A DNA stretch of 64,000 nucleotides from Mytilus edulis (taxonomy: Eukaryota > Mollusca > Bivalvia > Mytilida > Mytilidae). The notes beneath the pieces were generated by a model. It was not told the DNA's origin, ran no database searches, and saw only the letters and a list, made by a program, of their open reading frames with translations. Shown piece by piece: positions 42,860-53,192 of this stretch (its first letter is position 1; every line of letters starts with the position of its first letter). The position numbers were made by a program, and so were the translations under genes. The stretch covers positions 90,150,592-90,214,591 of the forward strand of contig NC_092347.1 in the NCBI RefSeq assembly GCF_963676685.1, written 5' to 3'.

Positions 42860-44245
42860 ACACTAATGAACATAGTTAATTTACGTATACAACATTTTAC
42901 TCTAGACAAGGAATTTGTTTTGTCCCGGTTGATGAAGCTGCTAATGATATCATTAATGTTTGACAAAAAATTAACATTGACGTTCTGCAAAAGGAAACAA
43001 CGAATTCTTTAATATTCCAACTGACTCCATATTAAGTAACAAACATTAAATTATTAGATATAGACCGTTGGATTTCCCGTTTGAATGGTTTTACACTAGT
43101 AATTTTGGGGCCCTTTATAGCTTTTTGTTTGGGGTGAGCCAAGGCTCCGTGTTGAAGGCCGTACATTGACCTATAATGGTTTACTTTTATAAATTGTTAT
43201 TTGGATGGAGAGTTGTCTCATTGGCACTCATACCACATCTTCCTATATCTATTAACTTTTAGCTACTTCTTTACAAGCAAAACCAAATACAATGAAAGTC
43301 CCAACTATGTACTGGCTTTCGAATCTACACAAAACTTTAACACCTTACAAATATAGATTTATTTCGTCTTCAAGCCAATGTTCCACTACTAACTTATCTA
43401 TTATATTTACTAGTACACTTGGTCCGATCAAAAACCTGATAATAAATTGTTCAAATAAGGCCATTGGAAATAGTGGAATTAATTACTTTTGGAAGTACTT
43501 GATAAACTGCATGCATATATTGGTGATTTTGAATCTGTTCAAAGTTTTGACTTGTCTACCTTATATAACGCTTTGTCTCATATTCTTCCTAAGAAAACAT
43601 TCACACATCTAATTAAAAGGCCATTTAAAAAGTTAGAATGCGTATACATATGTTCAAACTCTTTGATGCCAATTGGACATGCTTTAATACTTTATATACA
43701 CTTGATTTTTTACTAGATAACATTTTTATTCGCTTTGGAGATTCAATTTAACGTCAAGTTATCGGAATTCTATTGGACACTTATTGCGGACCTGATTTTG
43801 TATTGTATTGAGTTACAATTTATGACTTAAAAAGGCAAAGACCAATCTTATACAAAAATTTAACAATACAGGTAGATATTTGAATGCTATATTGAATCTA
43901 AATAATGACAAATTCAGTATGTATACCAAAGAAAGTATCTTGTTGAACTAGCTTTAAACAAAGTTAATACCAACAATGACCACCGTCCTTTCCTCGATCT
44001 TGATATCTGTATCATTCACGGGAAGCTTAATGCAAAAATGTATGATAAAAGAGATGATTTTTTATTTCCTATCGTAACTCATCCATTTTTAGATGGTGAC
44101 GTTCCATTTTTACAATCTTATGGTGTTTATATATCTCGACTTGTACGATTCGCTCGTGTATGTAACAACGTATTAGATTTTAGAAAGAAATTATGTATAA
44201 CTGAAAAAATATTTCACCTTGACTTTTCAAATCAAAATAGTTAAA
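42860..44245 (+). mobile_element. Penelope-like retroelement relic, second family
   Basis: In order on the plus strand: VPVDEAANDIINV (about 42936, after a frameshift), KVPTMYWLSNLHKTLTPYKY (43295-43350; the YWLPKLHK-type block of Penelope-like RTs), FISSSSQCSTTNLSI, NSGINYFW, LDKLHAYIGDFESVQSFD (43492-43545), then MYDKRDDFLFPIVTHPF and GVYISRLVRFARVCNN (44038-44170). It differs from the 33-35 kb and 48-49 kb copies at most positions, so it is another family. A family A repeat (43085-43250) interrupts it between the first two blocks. It is heavily degenerate, with no intact YIDD seen. Confidence 0.65.
43085..43250 (+). repeat. Family A repeat inside the Penelope-like relic
   Basis: TTTGGGGCCCTTTATAGC...GTGTTGAAGGCCGTACATTGACC...GTTGTCTCATTGGCACTCATACCACATCTTC, of the same subtype as 27465. 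It lies between coding blocks that belong together, showing that it inserted after the retroelement. Confidence 0.7.
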
Positions 44246-44400
44246 AAGTCAAACCAGTAACAAAGTTGAAGAACATTTTAAATAAGTTGTGCCAAATTCG
44301 GCTTAGGTAGTCTTTTCCTCGGATAAGAAAATCCTTAGTTCGAATCAAAATAGTTATTGGGGACCCAAAATTCCTACTAAGATGTGCCAAATATGGTTTA
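44240..44400 (-). repeat. Repeat B fragment, minus strand
   Basis: AAGTTGAAGAACATTTTAAATAAGTTGTGCCAAATTCGGC...AGTCTTTTCCTCGGATAAG, followed by a second short piece (AAGATGTGCCAAATATGG...). It matches the complement of the GCCGTATTTGGCAC part of repeat B. Confidence 0.5.
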
Positions 44401-44638
44401 GATTATCTTTTTCTACGTTGGCTATAGGTATAGAGGGGGTTGAAATCTCAAAAAACATGTTATACCCCGCAGTATGTTTGCTTAATATGACGTTTATTAT
44501 GGATGTACAAGTACCCGGCCACTTCCACTTGTATTTTTGTCCATCTGATGAGTTGAGCCTTTTTCAACTGTTTTTTTTTTTATAGTTCGTTCTTATGTTG
44601 TACAGTTATACCACTGTCCCAGGTTAGGGGGGTTGGGA

Positions 44639-44955
44639 TCCCGCTAACATGTTTAACTCCGCCACATTATTTATGTAAGTGCCTGTCCCAAGTCAGGAGC
44701 CTGTAATTCAGTGGTTGCCGTTTGTTTATGTGTTACATATTTGTTTTTCGTTCATTTATTTATACAAATAAACCGTTAGTTTTCTCGTTTGAATTGTTTT
44801 ACATTGTCATAATGGGGGGCTTTTAAAGCTGACTATGCGGTATGCGCTTTGTTCATTGTTGAAGGCCGTACGGTGACCTATAGTTGTTTATGTCTGTGTC
44901 ATTTTGGTCTCTTGTGGACAGTTGTCTCATTAGCATTCATATCACATCTTCTATT
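44639..44955 (+). repeat. Family A repeat, near full length
   Basis: ATCCCGCTAACATGTTTAAC through AAGTCAGGAGCCTGTAATTC, GACTATGCGGTATGCGC and GTTGTCTCATTAGCATTC to CACATCTTC. Matches 29251-29572 end to end with about 10% differences. Confidence 0.75.
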
Positions 44956-45111
44956 ATATATATATATGGGTTTAGGGGCAGCTAAAGGACGCCTCCGGGT
45001 GCAAGAGTTTCTAGCTACATTGAAGACCCATTGGTGACATGCGGCTGTTGTCTGCTCTTAATAAAATTCATAATAGTCTGCTCTTAATAAAATTTATAAT
45101 AATCCTGCACA

Positions 45112-45770
45112 GGTAAAAAACTAAGGATGTTCTTGTCTCAGGAATAGATTACCTTAGCCGTATTTGGCACAACTATTTTGGAATTTTTGGTCCTCAATGC
45201 TCTTTAACTTTGTATTAGTTTGGCTTTTTAAACTATTTTGACCCGATCGTCACTGATGAGTCTTATGTAGACGAAATGCGCGTCTGACGTATTAAATTAT
45301 AATCCTGGTACCTTTGATAACTATTTACACCACTGGGTCGATGCCACTGCTGGTGAACGTTTCGTCCCCGACGGTATAATCAGCCCAGTAGTCAGCACTT
45401 CGGTGTTGACAAGAATATCAATTATATGGTCATTTTTATCAATTTCCTGTTATAAAACTTTGATGTTTTTCGAAAAACTAAGACTTTTTCTTATCCCAGG
45501 AATAGATTACCATAGCCGTATTTGGCACAACTTTTCGAGAAATTTTGGTCCTCAATGCTCTACAACTTTGTTTTTGTTTGGCTTATTAAACTATTTTGAT
45601 CTGAGCGTCACTGATCGAGTCTTGTTTAGTCGAAACGCGCGTCTGGCGTATTAAATTATAATCCTGATACCTTTGATTACTATTTACACCACTGGGTCGA
45701 TGCCACTGCTGGTGAACGTTTCGTCCCCGAGGGTATCACCAGCCCAGTAGTCAGCACTTCAAGAATATCA
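45112..45770 (+). repeat. Repeat B, two tandem copies
   Basis: Copy one 45112-45415 and copy two 45470-45770. Both read GATTACC...TAGCCGTATTTGGCAC, TTTTGGTCCTCAATGCTC, the GTCACTGATGAGTCT block, CGAAACGCGCGTCTGGCG, CACTGGGTCGATGCCACTGC and CCAGCCCAGTAGTCAGCAC. Further copies: 50020-50195, 63225-63545 and 63585-63795 (plus), 60095-60420 and 36430-36830 (minus). Non-coding, no clear terminal repeats, often in tandem. Confidence 0.75.
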
Positions 45771-45994
45771 ATTAAAAACAGTTATAAAAGCAAAACAAGT
45801 ACAAAGGTGAAGAGCATTGAGGAACTAAACTAATAGTTACTTGTAATATATACTACTCAACTGAATAGCAATAGGCGATTACAACTACGATTCTTACTGT
45901 CCTCACTTGAAGCCAACATTTTTATAATCTTATCCAAAATATTTCACAAGTGATTCTCATCTCCCAATTCCAAGCAGTGTTATCATCAATGATG

Positions 45995-46317
45995 AAAGTG
46001 GTCACTCTAATGCGATCTACCTTAAAGTGACCAGGGGATCTCAGATGTGGTTTTCATTCGCTGTCACAACGGTAACCGTTCAAATGTTTGAGAAAAGACT
46101 ATTATGCCTCATCGACATACTGTTTGCCACATGTATACTGTAAGAAATGCACAATTCTCGTTGTTTGGCAAGTAACAATGCAAATCATGCTGTATTTTGT
46201 ACCAGTGAAGTGACTGGCGTCTGGGTCTTCAAAAATGTCATGAAATTCAGGCTTTGTCTGAACACTTAGAAGAGCCCACTGACGAAGAGACTGGTTTGGA
46301 GGATAAATCGGCTCCAC
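45995..46317 (-). pseudogene. Degenerate GIY-YIG endonuclease-like fragment
   Basis: On the minus strand TGTKYSMICIVTCQTTRIVH, then FLQYTCGKQYVDEA, a stop, FLKHLNGYRCDSE, a stop, and HLRSPGHFK. This is the pattern of a GIY-YIG endonuclease region linked to Penelope-like elements (Cys-rich lead, QYVGET, NGHRSD, PxxxHF), here with stops and D for G in QYVDEA. Its right part forms the outer end of the large inverted repeat, with a mirrored match at 55430-55570. No intact product is expected. Confidence 0.55.
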
Positions 46318-48252
46318 CAGTAAGTCTTTAAGGATATATACGTCGCACGTCTTGATAGTAGTTAACAGTCATTCTAAAAGAGTTGTCAGGACGTTCTGAA
46401 AAATTAAACTGTACGCAATAGATAAATAACATTTACGTCTAGAAAGTGTACCACACAACCAAAAACAATGTTAATTAAGAAAACAATGAAACAAAAAAAA
46501 TAAAAAGCGCAATAAATATTTTGGATGAGAAATATCTCTCCACCATTATAAACAACCTGGAGTAAAATGAAGGCACTAGCTATACTAGTTTTTAAATATA
46601 TAAAATTCAGAATGGAAATGGAGAATATGTCAAAGAGACAACAACCTGAACAAAAAGACAACAACCGAAGGTCAATAATGAGTCTTAAACGCAGCGAAAA
46701 AATCACGCACCCGGAGATGGTCCTCAGCTGGCCTCTACACACTGGACACTTTTAATTTGCAAAACACTCATTTGCAAATCCTAAGACTAAATAAAACTGT
46801 GTACTAGTTCAGTGAAAAAAGACTTCACACTTAACTCAAAAACATATCAATGAACTAAAATTTAAAAAAAACATACAAGACTAACAAAACAAAGAGGCTC
46901 CTGACATGGGACAGGCGCAAAAGAAACACATAGCAATACACACAGTAAAACTCAGTTTAAAAGAAGTCCGATTCTTTCTTTAAATTGTTACTAAATGGTA
47001 TTATGGGCGTTCCATTCAATCACCGCATTGCTCTTTTGGTGATTAATCTGGGAAAAGTTAAGTGGCAACACAGCAAGAAAATTTCGAACAATAATTAACG
47101 TGTTAAATACACAGATGTAACGTAATCGACATCTAACTACGTTTTTACCGAGAAAACGTTGCTAGGAACAGTTTAGAGTTTGCCAAGGATTCCGTGCGAT
47201 TGCAACGGTTTTTAATGTGACTTATAGATGTAGCGCAATGCAAATGACAATGTCTTTGCTTAACCACTTTCCAAGTTATTGTCGGGTCATGAATTTATAC
47301 CTTATATACTTCTTTTTCATTGAAGACACGTGTTTTAATGGAAATCTGATTCAAAAGAACTTCTTAATTGAAATTCAAAACTGTCAGACCTCAGGGGATA
47401 CGTACCATTCGTAATCAACGGACAAAAATACCACACTCTAATGAAAATTAAAAAACGGAAAGTCCATTATCAAATGTCAAAATTTAAAAGCTTACACGCA
47501 GAACATTGCAATTATTTTACAGTCGATACTCCACCATCTGTATATTTATTTTTGATAGGCAGACATAATTTATTAACTTGTATAAATATCAATAAGTAAA
47601 TTACATATTATTCACTCCGAACGTGACTGACCTTTTTTCTGGCATTGAGTGAACATGTATCATAACAGTTTTTGTCACCATTCAATTTGGCTATTCCCTT
47701 TCCTTCGACATCTGCATTGAAAATATTGATGTTCCCTCAACATGTAAAACACCGAAGTTTAGATATCATTCATATGACAATTTCATAATAGGACACCCCA
47801 CTATCAATTGCGAATTGAATTAAAAGGCCAAATGACAGTCAAAGCATCATGCCTCTTTGAACAACTAGTCAAACTGATCAGTTTCTTAATTTGTTTTCGT
47901 ACTAGTTTGTATTACTCGCAACTGAGCTTTAAGCAAACAATTATAAAAACAAAATGATACTAGGAAAATGAAATAAACACAGTTTTACCACTGGGATACA
48001 TACAATAGATAAACAAATTGCTTTACCACCTTAACTAATGTAAAACTTTATACTGATTGAATTGATATTTATTCGCAGTACACACTATCCTTTCAATTCC
48101 TATTATACATATTAATGAGAACTTAAACTGTTAGATCTCTACAGACATATTAACTATTAATAAACTCAGTCTGGTAGACTTTCAGGCGCATGGTCCAATA
48201 TCAAAAGTCAATTAGGGAAAAAAAATTAAAACGGATTTTACCTGCCATTTCT
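46155..48252. repeat. Left arm of a large imperfect inverted repeat
   Basis: Matches the reverse complement of 53193-55570 in collinear blocks: 46155-46320 with 55430-55565; 46780-46930 with about 55240-55400; 46950-47216 with 54900-55210; 47390-48252 with 53193-54085. The inner block is about 850 bp at roughly 85-90% identity by eye. The left arm alone has 46600-46760 (GGAGAATATGTCAAAGAGAC...) at that position; the right arm has its counterpart displaced to 54650-54840 in an insertion. No protein gene is recognised within the arms beyond the GIY-YIG fragment. Confidence 0.75.
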
Positions 48253-48369
48253 ATACACATGTTTATCAATCAGAAAACGAAGAAAACTTACCTTCATAAT
48301 ACTGGATACTAAATTACATAAACTCCATATAAAGAACGATACATAGCTGGGTCTTCAAAATGTTCTACT

Positions 48370-49416
48370 AAACATCTTTCTAAAGTACTGACTACTATTC
48401 TTTCTACAGTTAAAGATGGGCTTCAAAAATATTGTGATGAGATATATTCTACTACTGGTGTTAACTAGATGTGGATTCTCAAAAATTCGAAAGATCTACT
48501 GCTTAATCTTCGATCACAATTTTTGCAATTTTGCAGCAACATAAAAACTTTTGATTTTTCTACGCTATACACTACTATTCCCCATGCCCAGTTGAAAGAT
48601 AGACTTCCCCATCTCATAAAACAGAGCTTTTTCTTTTCTATAAAAATGGGAATCGAAGATACAAATTTCTTGTTTTGGGTTACAATAATTCATATTTTGT
48701 GAAGAATCACACTGAATCTTCCAGAAAATATACTGAAGATGATATTATCAAAACGCTGGACTTTTTTTTATCGACAATATATTTGTTGAGTTTGGAGGAC
48801 AGTCGGTATTTGAATGGGTACTAATTGTGCACCCCTGCTGGGCGATTTGTTTTTGTGCTCGTATGAAGAAGAATTCATTCAGAACCTTCTAAAGGACAAA
48901 AAGAAAAAGCACCTTGCGAAATTCTTTAATTTTACTTTCCGATATATTGATGATGTTCTATCATTGAATAACCCATATTTCAGCCAATAATTACATCTCA
49001 TATATCCCAGTGAACTTGAAATTAAGGATACTACTGATACTAGTAGGACTGCTTCATACCTTGATCTTTTCCTCAATATTGACGCAGATGGACGACTTCA
49101 CACGAAAACCTATGACAAACGGGACGATTTCAACTTCCCAATTATCAATTTCCCATTTCTCAGCAGTAACATACCCTCTGCCCCTTCGTTTGGTGTTTAC
49201 ATATCACAATTGATACGTTATTCTCGTGCTTGTTCACATCATACGGACTTAATATACATGAGTGTGCTCCTTACGCAGAAACTGCTTCAACAAAGTTATG
49301 AGGAGGACAGATTAAAATTGACACTCCGTAAATTTTACGGACACCATCACGAATTGGTGGATCCATACGATGTGTCTTTGACCAAACTAGCTAAGGACAT
49401 TTTTACCACATGGTAG
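48370..49416 (+). mobile_element. Penelope-like RT relic inside the inverted-repeat spacer
   Basis: WILKNSKDLLLNL (48472), IKTFDFSTLYTTIPHAQLKD (about 48540-48600), DIIKTLDFF-like text near 48740, FRYIDDVLSLNN with an intact YIDD (about 48938), ELEIKDTTDTS, TYDKRDDFNFPIINFPFLSSN (49110-49170), GVYISQLIRYSRACSHH, and LRKFYGHHHELVDPYDVSLT to a stop at 49414-49416. Same family as the minus-strand copy at 33-35 kb. It is split into at least four frames and has stops (for example after YFSQ), so it is inactive. Confidence 0.75.
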
Positions 49417-51654
49417 ATTGTGGTTTGTCATTACGTCGTCTTATCTTTTAATTACCAAACGTGACTTATTCCCGATTGTGACTGTTTTGCTGAGTGTGCA
49501 TTCGCATTACTATAAGACGTGTTACGGTACTTATCTATCCCAAATGCATGTATTTAGTTTAAATGTTTAATGTTATATTTGTAATTCTCATCGGATTTTG
49601 TCAAATGTGTTGACGTCTTTTCTATTATATTCATGTGTTATGGTAAAGAAAATTCATCACCGCCTTCATTTATTAGATTTGATTTTGTTCAACGTAATCT
49701 GTACGATGTTTTACGTTTGAAGTCAGATTCAAAACAAACCAAACACAGCTATATAATATAGTTAATTGCTATCTTAGTTTGCTATTAATAAGTATTGAAA
49801 TGTGCATTGTTATTAAGTATTTAGTTCAAATATAATCTTAAATCAATCCTAATTCTATCTTATTAATTTTTTTTTGTGTTGCATTTGGTGGGTTATGTAA
49901 TGTCTTTCGGTTCTTTCCTGTAATTAGTTAATGCTTCAGTTTTATCATGTATATCTTTTGTATAGTCATTTTAGAATATTTACTGTTTGCAAAAGTATAA
50001 GTTATTTTAAATAATAGGGATGTTCTGGTACCTAACAGAAAATCCTGGCCGTTTTTGGCACAACTTTTTTGAACTTTTGGTCCTCGATGCTGTTCAACTT
50101 TGTACTTGTTTCGGCTTTCAAACTTTGTATCTGGGCGTTACTAGTGAGTCTTGTGTGATAAAAAGTGCACTTCTGGCGTATTAAAATTTTAAACTTGTTG
50201 CCTTTTGTTTGTTATTATTCGTGTGTTTCTTTGTCAACCCACCATTTTTTCCTTTAAAAATTTCCTGCACCAAGTCAGGAATATGACCATTGTTATATTA
50301 TAGTTCGTTTCTGTGTGTGTTACATTTTAACGTTGTGTTTCCGTTGTGTCGTTTGTTTTCTCTTATTTTTTAGTGTGAATTCACATTACTATAAGACGTG
50401 TCACGGTACTTATCTATCCCAAATTCATGTATTTGTTTTTGATGTTATATTTGTTATTCTCATAAGATTTTGTCTAATGCTTACTCCGTGTCTATGTGTG
50501 TTACATTTTAATGTTGTGTCGTTGTTCTCTTATATTCAATGCGTTTCCCTCAGTTTTAGTTTGTTACCCCCATTTTGTTTTTTGTCCATGGATTTACGAG
50601 TTTTGAACAGCGGTATACTACTGTTTCCTTTATTCAGTATATATTATTCAACCAAATTTTGATTCATCAAACCACAGCTTGTTAAAATATAATTATAGGA
50701 TATAGAACTTCTAATCATAAGACAGTGAATGTTACTGTTTGATATAATTTTTTAATTTGTTAATGATTAAAATTTTAAATTAACACTAAAAATGTACATG
50801 TCGTAGCGTGAGGAACTCAGTTAAGCCTAACTTTTAAACCAATTTGTTCTATATGTCATTGTGACATTTGACTGCGTTTATGCGCTTTTAAAATCTTCAA
50901 TAATTACACAAGAAGTGTTCATCGTTACAAGAACAAATCCGGTGATAAGTTGTAGTTATAGATCCAATCAAAATTCAAAAGTTGACGATAATATGGCTAC
51001 GAAAAGTATAATAAACTCTGGTACAGATATTCCATAGCATTCAACACAATTATTATGCGACCTTGACGAACACAATTGTAATTGGTATATGGTGAAGAGT
51101 GGGAAAGTTCAGGCAAAGTTAAGGCAATCGTTCTATTTAATTCCATGTTTATTTTTTGCTAATGTATCTGCTGTTTGTTAATAAATACTTCTATTGTTGG
51201 AATCAATTAATTAACTCTATAATGAATAGATTGCCAATTCAAATAACAAAAAACTATAACAATCATTGTGTAGTAATGGGATAAATTTTGTGGTCCATTT
51301 TGGTTATCTGTTCAATGACATTTAATTGAAAACGAAAGAACAGTTACACTACTGTATTGACTCATTGCAAAATAATAAAAATATAATCGGAATCATGTAA
51401 ATAGTGAACCAATGAATATTAGATTAGAATGTGCTTTGAGTCTTTAAACTTCATACTTTATTTAACAAATGGTTGTATGACAAAGTTGATGCCCATGGCG
51501 TACATGTATTGGCTTGTGTTATAGTAATATAATGCATTATTGAATAGCAGCGGTTTTATTGAAACCTTGACAGTCGTAACAAGAATAATAACGTAAATTC
51601 AGTGCTATAAAATCCACAAAGATACCAAAGGAATATTTAAAACTTGTATATGTC
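49417..51654 (+). other. 3' flank of the Penelope-like relic; repeats C and B; no gene
   Basis: ATTACTATAAGACGTGTTACGG with CTTATCTATCCCAAATGCATG at about 49505-49555 recurs at 50385-50430. Repeat B fragment 50020-50195; repeat C 50270-50640. From 50650 to 51654 I see only AT-rich unique DNA. Confidence 0.55.
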
Positions 51655-52976
51655 GAAAATAACCTGACAAGGCAATGGCTAAAACAGAAGACAAACGGAC
51701 AAACATTAGAAACAACACATTGAAAAAATTACCTGACAAGACAATCGCTAAAACAGAAGACAAACGGACAAACATTAGAAACAAAACATTGAAAAAATAA
51801 CCTGACAAGGCAATGGCTAAAACAGAAGACAAACGGACAAACATTAGAAACAAAAACATTGAAAAAATAACATGACAAGGCAATGGCTAATACAGAAGAC
51901 AAACGGATAAACATTAGAATCAAAACATTGAAAAAATAACCTGACAAGTCAAAGCTCAAACAGAAGACAAACGGACAAACATTAGAAACAAAATATAGAA
52001 AAGATAAACTGACAAGGCAATGGCTAAAACAGAAGACAAACGGACAAACATTAGAAACAAAACATTGAAAAAATAACCTGACAAGGCAATGGCTGAAACA
52101 GAAGACAAACGGACAAACATTAGAAACAAAACATTGAAAAAATAACCTGACAAGGCAATGACTGAAACAGAAGACAAACGGACAAACATTAGAAACAAAA
52201 CATTAAAAAAAAAATCTGACAAGGCAATGGCTAAAACAGAAGACAAAAGGACAAACATTAGAAACAAAACATTGAAAAAATAACCTGACAAGTCAATGGC
52301 TAAAACAGAAGACAAACGGACAAACATTAGAAACAAAACATTGAAAAAATAAACTGACAAGGCAATGGCTGAAACAGAAGACAAACGGACAAACAATAAA
52401 AACAAAACAATGAAAAAATAACCTGACAAGGCAATGGCTAAAACAGATGACAAACGGACAAACAATAGAAACAAAACATTGAAAAATTAACCTGACAAGG
52501 CAATGGCTAAAACAAAAGACAAACGGACAAACATTAGAAACACAGCATTGAAAAAATAACCTGACAAGGCCATGGCTTAAACAGAAGACAAACGGACAAA
52601 CATTAGAATCAAAACATTGAAAAATTAACCTGACAAGGCAATGGCTAAAACAGAAAACAAACGGACAAACATTAGAAACACAACATTGAAAAAATAACCT
52701 GACAAGGCAATGGCCAAAACAGAAGACAAACGGACAAACATTAGAAACAAAATATACTAAAAATAAACTGACAAGGCAATGGCTAAAACAGAAGACAAAC
52801 GGAGAAACAATAGAAACAAAACATTGAAAAAATAAACTGACAAGGCAATGGCTAAAACAGAAGACAAACGGACAAACATTAGAAACAAAATATAGAAAAA
52901 ATAACCTGACAAGGTAATGGCTAAAACAGAAGACAAACGGACAAACATTAGAAACAAAACATTGAAAAAATAACCT
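51655..52976. repeat. 69-bp minisatellite, about 19 units
   Basis: Unit: AACCTGACAAGGCAATGGCT, AAAACAGAAGACAAACGGAC, AAACATTAGAAACAAAACAT, TGAAAAAAT. It is tandem, with point changes and a few 1-bp indels. Since 69 is divisible by 3, the minus strand has frames up to 172 residues repeating MFVRLSSVLAIALSGYFFNV, but there is no start or splice context, and indels break the frames. The unit resembles the Penelope-like 3' tail at 33230-33290 (GCCATGGCTAAAAAATAGAA...GACATACAGACAAATTATAA). Confidence 0.9.
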
Positions 52977-53192
52977 GAGATCCCTCCCCCATCCCCCATA
53001 GCCATAATTTCGTCATCTTTTGCATTTTGATTTGATCTTTTACTGCAACCTATCAACGGAATTGTTCTTGTAATGACGAACACTTCTTGGGTAATTAATG
53101 AAACTTTTAAAAGTTCATCAACACACAACTACACGTAAATTGTTAATGTCAATTGATTGAATAATAAATACTGATTGTTAAACATGTATATT

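Noticed and set aside
51605-53128. Minus-strand open frames of 92, 172 and 123 residues rich in MFVRLSSVLAIALSGYF
   Set aside because: They follow the 69-bp tandem unit in all phases, have no start context, splice sites or domain, and are broken by 1-bp indels; explained by the minisatellite.
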